A stretch of DNA of 64,000 bases from Cohaesibacter sp. (lineage in GTDB: Bacteria; Pseudomonadota; Alphaproteobacteria; Rhizobiales; Cohaesibacteraceae), in assembly GCA_025210795.1 (NCBI GenBank), contig JAOAQZ010000043.1:17222-81221 (forward strand), read 5' to 3'. A model generated the notes under the pieces. That model ran no database searches. It was given only the letters and a program-made list of their open reading frames with translations, and was not told the origin of the DNA. Of the stretch, positions 35,007-43,974 are shown piece after piece (the stretch's first letter is position 1; each line of letters begins with the position of its first letter). A program made the position numbers and the translations under genes.

Positions 35007-36170
35007 ATGGCTGACGAAGAAGAAGGCGTAGATCTGATGGCGGACTGGGGCGCTGCTCTTGAAGAGCAGGGTGCCGGTAATGCCGACGAAATGGCAGCCC
35101 AATGGGCTGCCATGATTGATGAGCCTACGGAAGGGGAAGGGGATTCCTCTCGTGGCGCAGATCGCGTGCTTAATCAGGAAGAGATTGATAATCTTCTGGG
35201 CTTCAGTCTGGATGACGGATTTGCTGGCGAGCGCTCAGGTGTGCGCGCCCTGATCGATTCCGCTATCGTTTCCTATGAACGTCTGCCGATGCTGGAGATC
35301 GTCTTTGATCGTCTTGTGCGGATGACGACCACCAGTTTGCGCAATTTTACGTCTGATAATGTTGAGGTGTCGCTCGATTCTATCGCTTCTGTTCGCTTCG
35401 GTGATTATCTCAATTCTATTCCACTTCCGGCTATTTTGACGGTGTTTAAGGCGGAAGAGTGGGACAATCTGGGTCTGATCACTGTCGATTCCAGCCTGAT
35501 TTATTCCATCATTGATGTGCTTTTGGGTGGCGGTCGCGGTACATCTGCTATTCGTGTGGAAGGTCGCCCCTATACTACCATTGAGCTTAATCTGGTGCGC
35601 CAGATGATCGAGATCGTGCTGGAAGATGCAGAGGCTGCTTTTGCGCCACTGTCTCCGGTTAATTTTTCGCTGGAGCGTCTTGAGACCAATCCTCGTTTTG
35701 CTGCTATCTCACGTCCTGCCAATGCTGCCATTTTGGTGGAACTGCGCATTGATATGGAAGATCGAGGCGGCAAGATCGAGATCATGCTGCCCTATGCCAC
35801 AATCGAACCCATTCGCGATTTGCTTTTGCAAATGTTTATGGGGGAGAAGTTTGGTCGGGACCCCATTTGGGAGGGGCATTTGGCGACAGAGGTTTTCATG
35901 TCAGATGTGGAACTGGATGCCGTTCTGTTCGACAAGGAAATGTCTCTAAATGATGTTATGAAACTGGATGTGGGTCAGACACTTATGCTTGATTCTGGAC
36001 CCGAAGATCCGGTGAAAATTCAATGTGGCGACGTGCTTTTGACAAAAGGGATCATGGGGCGTCACGGTGAAAATATTTCGGTTCAGGTAACCAATGAATT
36101 GGCCAAACCAAAAATGACAATGGCCGCATTTGAAAAAGCTGTTGAAGGCGGATCTGGGAAGGGTGAGTAA
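35007..36170 (+). CDS. fliM: Flagellar motor switch protein FliM
   Basis: A 387-residue switch protein. The N-terminal region is longer and more acidic than in Escherichia coli FliM (about 334 residues), with LNQEEIDNLLGF at about 52-63 as the start of the conserved part. The middle CheC-like domain includes GGGRGTSAIRVEGRPYTTIE, and the C-terminal SpoA domain holds LDVGQTLMLDSGPEDPVKIQ. It builds the C-ring and binds CheY-P. fliG and fliN are not in the window. Confidence 0.95.
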   Translation: MADEEEGVDLMADWGAALEEQGAGNADEMAAQWAAMIDEPTEGEGDSSRGADRVLNQEEIDNLLGFSLDDGFAGERSGVRALIDSAIVSYERLPMLEIVFDRLVRMTTTSLRNFTSDNVEVSLDSIASVRFGDYLNSIPLPAILTVFKAEEWDNLGLITVDSSLIYSIIDVLLGGGRGTSAIRVEGRPYTTIELNLVRQMIEIVLEDAEAAFAPLSPVNFSLERLETNPRFAAISRPANAAILVELRIDMEDRGGKIEIMLPYATIEPIRDLLLQMFMGEKFGRDPIWEGHLATEVFMSDVELDAVLFDKEMSLNDVMKLDVGQTLMLDSGPEDPVKIQCGDVLLTKGIMGRHGENISVQVTNELAKPKMTMAAFEKAVEGGSGKGE

Positions 36171-36797
36171 ATGTCTGTTGGTTTGATGATTGAGCTGCTG
36201 GTTGCTTTTCTGCTTGTCCTGACAATCGGATATTGCGTGACATTGAACCGTCGCCTGAAACGCCTGCGCAATGATGAAGAAGCCTTGCGTGCCACCATTG
36301 CTGAATTGATCACCGCAACAGAAATTGCTGAGCGGGCTATTCTGGGCCTTAAGGCAACAGCTGGTGAAGCGGATAAGACGCTTGCTCATCGGCTGATGGA
36401 AGCTGAGCGCCTGTCTTCTGAGTTGCAATATTACGTCACCCAAGGCGATGGGGTTGTTGGGCGCCTTGTTCAGATCTCAGATGCTGTTCGCGGGGCAGGG
36501 CCAGCACCTTCGCATTCTTCCCATGCGGCCCAACCTGCACGCGGGCGCGGCCTTGATTATTATCCTGCAAGTCATGCTCCGGTGCATGAGCCTGCTGTTG
36601 CTCCTGCCGTTTCTGCTCCTGCTCGTGAAGCTGTGGCGGGGAATGGTCACGCCTCAGTGCCTCGTCGCGATTATGAAATGCCTGTAGAGGCTCCTGTCGT
36701 AGAAGCTGTTAGCGCGCCGCGGCGTCTTAAAGATGTTGCGGCTGCCACCTCTGAGCAACTTATGGCAATTAGGCAAAGAAGAGGTGTAGCTGCATGA
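36171..36797 (+). CDS. DUF6468 membrane protein, PflI-like flagellar positioning factor
   Basis: A 208-residue protein with one N-terminal membrane segment (about 5-26), a helical DUF6468-type segment (RLKRLRNDEEALRATIAELI to about residue 105), and a Pro/Ala/His-rich tail to the end. Caulobacter PflI, which places the flagellum at the pole, has this bitopic design and was identified because it clusters with early flagellar genes of polarly flagellated alphaproteobacteria. Position directly after fliM supports the match. It begins right after the fliM stop and overlaps the next gene by four bases. Confidence 0.7.
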   Translation: MSVGLMIELLVAFLLVLTIGYCVTLNRRLKRLRNDEEALRATIAELITATEIAERAILGLKATAGEADKTLAHRLMEAERLSSELQYYVTQGDGVVGRLVQISDAVRGAGPAPSHSSHAAQPARGRGLDYYPASHAPVHEPAVAPAVSAPAREAVAGNGHASVPRRDYEMPVEAPVVEAVSAPRRLKDVAAATSEQLMAIRQRRGVAA

Positions 36798-37540
36798 CCT
36801 ATGTTCGTTTGTTGCCAGTTCTTTTGATTGCGGCGATTGGGCTTTTTTTGATTAAGGCCGTACATATTGTCGCCAATTACGGGGATGTGTTGTCCTCCTC
36901 TGGTCCTGCGGTTGCACAGGAAGCTGCACCAAAGCCTGAGGCGGCAAAAGCTGATGGCAAAGCTGATGGCAAAACAGAAGGCGACGGCACACAAAACTCT
37001 GATGCGGATGCCAAGGATGGTGCTGCTGGCAAAGGTGAGCAAGAGCCTCCTGCGCTTGTTGAGGGGATGAAAGTTGACCCTAGTGTCAGTTCTCGCTCCG
37101 AACTTGCCATTTTGGAGCGTTTGGCGCGACGCCGGGATGAATTGGCCCAGCGAGAAAAAGAGCTGGAGATGCGGGATGCCCTATTGCAAGCGGCAGAAAA
37201 GCGTCTTGAAGAACGGGTGAATGAACTGAAAGAGCTTGAAAACTCCATTCGTCTTGCAACCCGTAAACGCGATGAACAACAGCAAGAGGATTTGGGAAAG
37301 CTGGTTGCCATGTATAGCAGCATGAAGGCGAAGCAAGCGGCAAAAATCTTTGAAGTCCTTGAAAAAGATGTTCTTTTGGACATTGTGAAAATTATGAAAC
37401 CGCGCAAGGTTGCGGCGATTTTGGGGCAGATGAATGCCGCGTCTGCCAGTGCTCTTAGTCTTGCTTTGGCACGAGGCAAAAGCTTGGAAGACGAAGTGAA
37501 GATGTCTGAGATGCAAAATTTGCCAAAGATTGGAAATTAG
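36794..37540 (+). CDS. MotE-like periplasmic flagellar protein (MgtE N-terminal-like domain)
   Basis: A 248-residue exported protein: signal or membrane anchor at 5-24, an Ala/Lys/Asp-rich low-complexity linker (about 40-95), a coiled coil (about 105-165) and a C-terminal MgtE-N-like helical domain with YSSMKAKQAAKIFEVLEKDV and MKPRKVAAILGQMN. MotE proteins are chaperones for the periplasmic stator component MotC in rhizobia. No motC or motB is in this window. It overlaps the upstream gene by four bases (ATGA), so is co-translated with it. Confidence 0.8.
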   Translation: MTYVRLLPVLLIAAIGLFLIKAVHIVANYGDVLSSSGPAVAQEAAPKPEAAKADGKADGKTEGDGTQNSDADAKDGAAGKGEQEPPALVEGMKVDPSVSSRSELAILERLARRRDELAQREKELEMRDALLQAAEKRLEERVNELKELENSIRLATRKRDEQQQEDLGKLVAMYSSMKAKQAAKIFEVLEKDVLLDIVKIMKPRKVAAILGQMNAASASALSLALARGKSLEDEVKMSEMQNLPKIGN

Positions 37541-37638
37541 AACTGACGGTAAAGGGCTTTAAAGCTTTTCGCGATAAGATCGTCTCTGAAGAGCGACAGG
37601 TCAGGCGGCCTGGAATTGGTGCGCTGGAGATGGATTGA

Positions 37639-40600
37639 ATGTTTCGAATGGATCAGACCACTTTTCTGACATCCGCCCAATCCTTGCTGAAGAAGCTGGG
37701 ATTGCGTGGGGAGACCTTGCGTATTGCGCTGGCTATCGTGCTGGTTTCACTGGTCCTTTTGCCTTCTTCTGTTGCTCTCGCTCAGCAAGGTGATGTGAGT
37801 GAACTTACCATTACGCCCAGCAAGGAGCAGGGCTTTGGTCGTATCATTCTCTCGGTTGAAGGGCGTAACCTGCTGCCGGGCTATTCAATCAAGCAAGATA
37901 ATTCCATTTTTGTGGTTCGCTTTGATGAGCGCTTGGCGTCTGATAGTATTGCCGCCTTGCCACGCACATTGCCGGACTATGTGTCAATTGCACGCCTTGA
38001 CCCGGATGGGCAGGGCATTCGGATTGCGTTTAAGGAAAATATTCGCGTCAATACCATGGAGGCTGGGGAGAAGCTGTTTGTTGATCTCTTGCCCAAGGAG
38101 TGGACGGGGTTGCCGCCTTCTTTGCCAGCGGATGTTGTCGCCGAGCTTGCCAAACGGGCAGAGGAGGCTTTGCGCTTAGCCCGCTCGCTTGAGCAGGCTG
38201 AGTCTGCCTCCCGCATTCAGCCAGAGCTTGATATTCGTATTGGTGATCACCCAACTTTTTCCCGCATTGTCTTTGGTTGGAATATTCCTTTTGATTCCAC
38301 TTTCGAGCGCCGCGGGGATGAAGTTAGCCTGTTTTTCAATCATAAGACTGATGTTGATTTGTCCAAGGTTCGAGCGTCTTTGCCTGCTTTGATCCGGGAT
38401 ATGCGCCTCGTTCGAGAAGATGAGAAGTCGCGCTTTGTGCTGAATGTGGCATCAGGAGCGGATGTTCGTGCCTTTCGTGAAGGCAATACCTATATCGTCG
38501 ATGTTACTGGTGATAAGAAGCTGTTTGATACAGCAAGCTCAGAAGAATATATCACCCGCGCTGTCTCCAAAGAGGGAGATACGGGCATTCTCGTTGCCAA
38601 GGGGGCGCAAAGGGAAGACGAGAGAGCCAGACTTGAAGGCAAAAAGATTGCTGAAAGCGATCGTGCCTCCAATCTTGTGTTGGGGCCGGATCAAAGCGGC
38701 AATCCGGGCACCAATACCCTGTTTTTGCCTGATCAAAAACAGCCGGTTAGTCCCAATCCCCAGCAACCGGTCTCGCAGCCGGTTTCTCCACTCGTGGTTC
38801 CGCCAGCAAGCCTGACGGTGGGGGAGAAGGATGTTGCAGCCCATCAGGAGCAAAAGGAGCGGCAGGCAACTCAACCAGCGCAACCCGCACCGTCGAGCCA
38901 AACGAGCCAGCCAGGGCAGGCTGCTCAAGTCTCCATTCCGTCTCAGACTGTTGGAGGGAATGCGGAGCGGATGAAGGGACCTGGGCCTGATTTGTCTTCC
39001 CAAACCTTGCGGGTAGAGACCAAGACGTTCGGGCGCTCTGTCCGCCTCTACTTCCCCTTTATCAAGCCAACAGCTGCCGCCGTTTTTAAAAAGAACGGCG
39101 TTCTGTGGGCTGTGTTTGATACCTTGCTTGAGCTGGATGTTTCCAGTGTTCAGGGGCAGCTTAACACGATTGCAGATGATGTAGAGGTTTGGCGGTCGGG
39201 CGATACAGCTATCTTGCGTATACCTTTGAAGAATCCACGCTTAACGACCTTCTCGACCCAAGGTTATGGCTGGCTTTTGACTATTGGGGATTTGGTGGTG
39301 GAACCCACCAAGCCGCTGACTATGGCACGAACCGAAATTAGCGGCGGGCGTGCTGCCATGCGCGTGCATTTTGAAGATACTGGCTCTATCATGCGATTGC
39401 GTGATCCAAGTACGGGCGAGAATTTGCATGTGGTCACTGGTTATGGTCCAGCGCGAGGATTTGTAAAAACACAGCATCTGGTTGATTTTTCCACGCTCAT
39501 TTCCGCTCATGGGGTCGCGCTGACTGAGCATGTTGATGATTTGCAGGTGCTGAGAGATGAAAATTACATCTATATCAGCTCCAATAGTGGTCTGACTCTT
39601 TCGACAACGGGTAATCGGCGTGCAGATGTGTCCAGTCTGATTAGTGATGACAAGAATGGGCGTGAGACATTTCTTGATCTGAAAAGCCTGATTGCTAAAA
39701 CACCGGTTCAATTGGCTCGCCAGCGGCAGGATCTGGAGCGCAAATTGACCAAGTTTGATGACCTGATGGCCATTCAAACCGAACTTGCCCTTTCCAAGCT
39801 GCTCGTGGCCAATGGTTATGCATTTGAAGCTTTGGGGCATTTGCAAATTATTGAGAAATCTGCTCCGGAATTTGCTCGTGGTCGCGGATTTCGCACGCTT
39901 TTCTCTGCTGCCGAATTGATGGCCGGGCGGGCTGATGAGGCTTTCCGCCGCCTTAATCATCCTGAATTTGAAACTGATCCTGATGCCTCCGTCTGGCGGG
40001 GGCTGGCAGCTGCGCGCTCGGGGCGTTGGCGCGAGGCAAAGGATGCATTGGATACTGCCCAGTCTGTGGTTGCGGATTATAGTGATAAAGTGCAGCAAAT
40101 GATGCTGCTCGATAATGTGGAGCTGGCTATTCTCGATCAACAATATAGTCAGGCGACTGCGGATTTGGCTGAAGTCAATCCGGCGTTTCTCGATCAAGAG
40201 GGGATTGCGCGTTATAATTTGCTGCGCGGGAGAATAGCCGTTGCGCGCAATCGCCCAAAAGAGGCGTTTGAGGCTTTTGAGGCAGCGCAGGAAACCCAGT
40301 TCTTACCTATCGCCAATGCGGCTCGTCTTCAGGATGTTCGCCTTAAACAGCAGGAACAGGTGATTGATACCGATGCTGCTATTGAAGAACTGGCAGGCCT
40401 TACAACGATCTGGCGTGGTGATGATATTGAACTGCAAGCCTTGCGTACGCTTGCTCATCTTTATGTCGACAAGAACGAATATCGCAGCGCTTTTGAAACG
40501 GCGAAAGCTGCAGCCAGCTCTAATGCAAATTCTGACACATCGCGCCTGCTGCAAGAAGAGATGAATGGTGTCTTCTCCTCGCTCTTTCTTGACGGCAAGG

Positions 40601-41454
40601 CCAATGATTTGCCTGCTATCAAGGCTTTGTCGCTCTATTATGATTTTCGTGAGATGACCCCGGTTGGGCGACGTGGTGATGAGATGGTCCGCCGCCTTGC
40701 GGATAAGCTTGTAGAGGTGGACTTGCTTGATAGGGCTGCGGAGCTTTTAAGCCATCAAGTGGAGAACCGCCTGAAGGGAGCTGCGCGCTCACAAATCGCG
40801 GCTGACTTGGCAGTGGTTTATTTGCTGGATAGCAAGCCCAATCTTGCATTGGATACGCTTCGCCGGACACGGCAGTCCCAATTGCCGCGCTCCCTTGAGC
40901 GGCAAAGACGTTTGGTTGAAGCCAAGGCTTTGGCCGATTTGAACAAGGCCACTTTGGCTCTTGATCTTCTCAAGCCGCTGGATGGCCTCGATGTGGATTT
41001 ACTGCGGGCTGATATTTTGTGGCGTGCCAAGCGCTGGCAGGAAACGGGCGAGCAAATCGAGCAGATGTTGGGCGATCTATGGATGGGGAGCCGCACGCTG
41101 GATGAGGATGAGCAAACCAACGTTTTACGTGCGGCTGTTTCCTATTCTTTGGCAGATGATCGCTTGGGGCTTGATCGGCTACGGAAAAAATTCTCTGCAA
41201 AGATGGCGCAAACTTCTGTCTCTGGCGCTTTTGATGTTGTCTCGTTGCCAATCGAGCGGGGGGGGAATCAATTCAAGGCCATTGCTCAGAAGATTGCCGG
41301 TATTGATAGTATGGAGAAGTTCCTGGATGAATATCGTCAGCGCTATTTAAGTAGCGGCAGTGATGACAAGGCTGGTGAGGGGGGCGCACAGCCAGCCAGT
41401 AGTGACCCTGCGGAGAATGGTGATGGGGCCAATAATGGCCCGAATAATGCCTGA
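37639..41454 (+). CDS. Large exported TPR protein of the flagellar cluster
   Basis: A 1271-residue protein with a signal or anchor segment near 28-48 (ending SSVALAQQG). Residues about 52-155, 195-300 and 450-560 are three beta-rich blocks of similar rhythm (RIILSVEGRNL, RIVFGWNIPFD, RLYFPFIKP), resembling AMIN-type envelope-binding modules, separated by a Pro/Gln/Ser-rich linker (about 365-450). Residues about 690-1220 are helical TPR-like repeats. The tail is Gly/Asn/Ser-rich. It begins about 100 bases after motE and ends at a terminator, so it likely belongs to the fliL unit. A periplasmic scaffold for the motor or stator is the best guess; the function is not established. Confidence 0.7.
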   Translation: MFRMDQTTFLTSAQSLLKKLGLRGETLRIALAIVLVSLVLLPSSVALAQQGDVSELTITPSKEQGFGRIILSVEGRNLLPGYSIKQDNSIFVVRFDERLASDSIAALPRTLPDYVSIARLDPDGQGIRIAFKENIRVNTMEAGEKLFVDLLPKEWTGLPPSLPADVVAELAKRAEEALRLARSLEQAESASRIQPELDIRIGDHPTFSRIVFGWNIPFDSTFERRGDEVSLFFNHKTDVDLSKVRASLPALIRDMRLVREDEKSRFVLNVASGADVRAFREGNTYIVDVTGDKKLFDTASSEEYITRAVSKEGDTGILVAKGAQREDERARLEGKKIAESDRASNLVLGPDQSGNPGTNTLFLPDQKQPVSPNPQQPVSQPVSPLVVPPASLTVGEKDVAAHQEQKERQATQPAQPAPSSQTSQPGQAAQVSIPSQTVGGNAERMKGPGPDLSSQTLRVETKTFGRSVRLYFPFIKPTAAAVFKKNGVLWAVFDTLLELDVSSVQGQLNTIADDVEVWRSGDTAILRIPLKNPRLTTFSTQGYGWLLTIGDLVVEPTKPLTMARTEISGGRAAMRVHFEDTGSIMRLRDPSTGENLHVVTGYGPARGFVKTQHLVDFSTLISAHGVALTEHVDDLQVLRDENYIYISSNSGLTLSTTGNRRADVSSLISDDKNGRETFLDLKSLIAKTPVQLARQRQDLERKLTKFDDLMAIQTELALSKLLVANGYAFEALGHLQIIEKSAPEFARGRGFRTLFSAAELMAGRADEAFRRLNHPEFETDPDASVWRGLAAARSGRWREAKDALDTAQSVVADYSDKVQQMMLLDNVELAILDQQYSQATADLAEVNPAFLDQEGIARYNLLRGRIAVARNRPKEAFEAFEAAQETQFLPIANAARLQDVRLKQQEQVIDTDAAIEELAGLTTIWRGDDIELQALRTLAHLYVDKNEYRSAFETAKAAASSNANSDTSRLLQEEMNGVFSSLFLDGKANDLPAIKALSLYYDFREMTPVGRRGDEMVRRLADKLVEVDLLDRAAELLSHQVENRLKGAARSQIAADLAVVYLLDSKPNLALDTLRRTRQSQLPRSLERQRRLVEAKALADLNKATLALDLLKPLDGLDVDLLRADILWRAKRWQETGEQIEQMLGDLWMGSRTLDEDEQTNVLRAAVSYSLADDRLGLDRLRKKFSAKMAQTSVSGAFDVVSLPIERGGNQFKAIAQKIAGIDSMEKFLDEYRQRYLSSGSDDKAGEGGAQPASSDPAENGDGANNGPNNA

Positions 41455-41494
41455 TATCATTTGGCGAGATATTTGCGCATGAGCACAAATTATT

Positions 41495-41524
41495 GGCCCG
41501 GATAAAGATCCGGGCCTTTTGTTT
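41495..41524. terminator. Bidirectional intrinsic terminator
   Basis: A perfect 9-bp stem (41495-41503 with 41508-41516) with a TTTTGTTT tail on the plus strand. It lies between the converging TPR gene and fliP. Confidence 0.85.
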
Positions 41525-41546
41525 ATCTGATAGTGCTGCGCTTTCT

Positions 41547-42377
41547 TTAGGTGCCCAGAAAGCTTTTTACGAGCGAACCGGTAATCAGGTTCCACCCATC
41601 GACAAGCACAAAGAAAATAAGCTTGAAGGGCAGGGAAATCACCACTGGCGGCAGCATCATCATACCCATCGACATCAGGATCGAGGCAACAACCAAATCA
41701 ATGATGATGAAGGGCAGGAAGATCAAAAATCCGATTTCGAAGGCGCGGCGCAACTCACTGATCATGAAGGCAGGGACCAGAACCCGAAGGCTTACCTCTT
41801 CCGGTGTGGCCGGGGCTTCGGTGTTGGCCATATCAAGGAATAGCGCCAGATCTTTTTCTCTTACATGTTGGCGCATGAAAGCGTGAAAGGGTCTGCTGGC
41901 CCGATCAAAAGCTTCTGGCGCTTCGATGGAGCCTGCAACAAGGGGCTCGACGCCTGCTTCATAGGCGGCTTCGAAGGTGGGCGCCATAATGAAGGCGGTC
42001 AGAAACAATGCCAGACTGATCATCACCGTATTGGGGGGAGCTGTCTGCAAGCCGATCGCTGAGCGCAGCAGGGAAAGCACCACCACAATTCGGGTAAAGG
42101 ACGTGACCATAATCAGGATGGACGGGGCTAGGGATAGCACCGTGATCAGCGCCACGAGCTGAATGGAGCGCTCGGTAACCGTTATATCATCACCCAGCCC
42201 GATTGAAATTTGCTGAGCGCTGGCAATGGCTGAAAGGCCAAACCAAAAGCCAAGGCTGACCAAAGCTGCGAGAAGGGTCCGCGCAATCCATCCGGCGGTC
42301 TTCGATTTTTGAAGGCAGCCATTTGATGATGGGTCGCGTTGGCTGTCTTGTGCGGGGGCGGAGAGAATGAGGGTCAT
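41547..42377 (-). CDS. fliP: Flagellar export gate protein FliP
   Basis: A 276-residue protein: a cleavable signal peptide (about 30-54, ending IASAQQISIGL), then the conserved export-gate helices with TSFTRIVVVLSLLRSAIGLQ and, near the end, GMMMLPPVVISLPFKLIFFV. With FliQ and FliR it makes the export pore in the MS ring. It overlaps fliO by four bases (ATGA). The roughly 30 residues before the signal peptide are charged and probably a family extension. Confidence 0.96.
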   Translation of the reverse strand: MTLILSAPAQDSQRDPSSNGCLQKSKTAGWIARTLLAALVSLGFWFGLSAIASAQQISIGLGDDITVTERSIQLVALITVLSLAPSILIMVTSFTRIVVVLSLLRSAIGLQTAPPNTVMISLALFLTAFIMAPTFEAAYEAGVEPLVAGSIEAPEAFDRASRPFHAFMRQHVREKDLALFLDMANTEAPATPEEVSLRVLVPAFMISELRRAFEIGFLIFLPFIIIDLVVASILMSMGMMMLPPVVISLPFKLIFFVLVDGWNLITGSLVKSFLGT

Positions 42378-43612
42378 TTCTTGCTATCGCTGGACATCTC
42401 ATCAAGGAGACGGGTGATTTCGTCTTGATAGTCGGATGGATTGGCAGGGCCAGTGTCGGCTTGTGCTTGCTCTGGCTTGCTCTTTTTCGGGTCTGGCTTG
42501 GCTTCCTTGGAACCTGCGGCAGATTTGCCATTCATTGGTTCATTTTGCGGCGCTGGTGCTTGTTGGGGTTGGGCTAAGCCGGGCATTTGGTCTGAGGCTG
42601 GTACTGACGGAGTGGGAGCTGACTGGGCCGGTGCACCCGCTGCATCTGCTGCTACTTTGGTGGGGCCTGCTTCTGGGGAAGGGGCCTCTGATGCGAGTGG
42701 TTTGGGTTTTGGTCGCCAAAAGGCAGGGATTTCTGCGCGTTTGTCCTGAGCAAGGTCAGGGTTGGACACAGTTTTGTCGCCCGCGCCGGATTGCTCTTCT
42801 TTCGGCGCCTCTGTTTTCGGTCTTTCAGTTTGTGGAGCGAGGGGCTCTTGGGGCTTGGAAGGCACCTTTGCAGCTTCCCTTGCCTTCCTTTCATTTTGTG
42901 TGCGAGAGGAGCCGCTCAGGGCAGCAATTGCGGCAGTGACCGGGGCTGTTAGACCTGGTTTCTTCTCTGCCTCTGTCTGCGCACCTTCAGATTTGTGACC
43001 ATTGTCAGCTTTTGGGGAGGCTTGCTCTTTTGATGCTGGTGCCTCTTTCGCAGGATTTGCGGATGGAGCTTTGGCTTGTTCTTCGCGCACTCCAGAAGGA
43101 CCAGAGGGCGGTGATTGCGGCTGAGGTGTTTTGGGCTGGGCCGCCTTTTGTCTGTCACCTTGTTGCGGGGTGACCGGTTGCGGCGTTTGCCTTGCCTGAT
43201 GGGCTTGGGCTGAATGTGCGGCTTGCGCGCTTGATTGCTGTGTTCCCTGAGGAACTGCAGGCCTCTGGGCTTGATTTTGAGTTTGCCCCTGAACTTGTTG
43301 TGCCGCTAGCGCAGGCTGGGGTTGGGCCGGCTGGGGTTTTGCAGGGATCGCATGCTCTAGAAGCAGGTCATTTTCCCCGCCGATCAGCACCAGATGTTCA
43401 ACATGATCGCGCCGGACCAGCACTAGCCTGCGGCGATGATCAACCGCGACAGCCTCGCTGACCGACAGGCGGGCATCTTCGCCGAGGCGGCCAATTCTGG
43501 AGGAGACCAGATTCACCTTTTTCAGTATCCAGGCAATCAGGACGATGAGGAATAGAACCGCGCCCAGAGCCAATAAAAACTGCACCAGCAATTCGCTATC
43601 ACCACTTAACAT
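42374..43612 (-). CDS. fliO: FliO with a very long low-complexity tail
   Basis: A 412-residue protein. The first 90 residues are FliO proper: membrane segment at 8-30 and the conserved small domain RRLVLVRRDHVEHLVLIGG. The remaining 320 residues are a Pro/Gln/Ala/Lys-rich, apparently disordered cytoplasmic tail, far longer than in typical FliO (about 120-150 residues). FliO helps assemble the FliP ring. It starts opposite flgB across a 362-base region carrying four phased TTAA half-sites, and is coupled to fliP. Confidence 0.9.
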   Translation of the reverse strand: MLSGDSELLVQFLLALGAVLFLIVLIAWILKKVNLVSSRIGRLGEDARLSVSEAVAVDHRRRLVLVRRDHVEHLVLIGGENDLLLEHAIPAKPQPAQPQPALAAQQVQGQTQNQAQRPAVPQGTQQSSAQAAHSAQAHQARQTPQPVTPQQGDRQKAAQPKTPQPQSPPSGPSGVREEQAKAPSANPAKEAPASKEQASPKADNGHKSEGAQTEAEKKPGLTAPVTAAIAALSGSSRTQNERKAREAAKVPSKPQEPLAPQTERPKTEAPKEEQSGAGDKTVSNPDLAQDKRAEIPAFWRPKPKPLASEAPSPEAGPTKVAADAAGAPAQSAPTPSVPASDQMPGLAQPQQAPAPQNEPMNGKSAAGSKEAKPDPKKSKPEQAQADTGPANPSDYQDEITRLLDEMSSDSKK

Positions 43613-43860
43613 CTGTCTCTCTTCTCGTCTTTCTTATTGCCCCGATGGATGACGATTGCGCATTGAATAAAGCGTGCAGATCTTCCGCAAGTCAGCATAA
43701 AGTTTTGCTGCGAAAGTGAATGCATGCCTTTAACAGGTCTATGCGCGAATCTCTCCTTGCAGGGCATTGTAACCGCTTGAGCGAAAATTGCGCCCTTTAT
43801 GCTGCATTTTGCAAGAGTGGTGCTGGATATCGCAGGTAAGGTGAGCCAAATTATGTCTAT

Positions 43861-43898
43861 TTAACAAAATATTAAGGCAAATTAATAACTCGTTAACC
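43861..43898. promoter_or_regulatory. Two tandem CtrA-type boxes between fliO and flgB
   Basis: TTAA half-sites at 43861, 43872, 43882 and 43893 are spaced 11, 10 and 11 bases, so all face one side of the helix. The first and last pairs are perfect TTAA-N7-TTAA matches and the last extends to TTAACCAT, the CtrA class II consensus. They lie about 80-115 bases before flgB and about 250 bases before fliO. Confidence 0.8.
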
Positions 43899-43974
43899 AT
43901 TTGCTAGGCAAAATTTACCCTGTAAGGAATTTCCTGCCCAATTGAGTCTTTTCTCATCGGGGCAAAAAAGGAGT

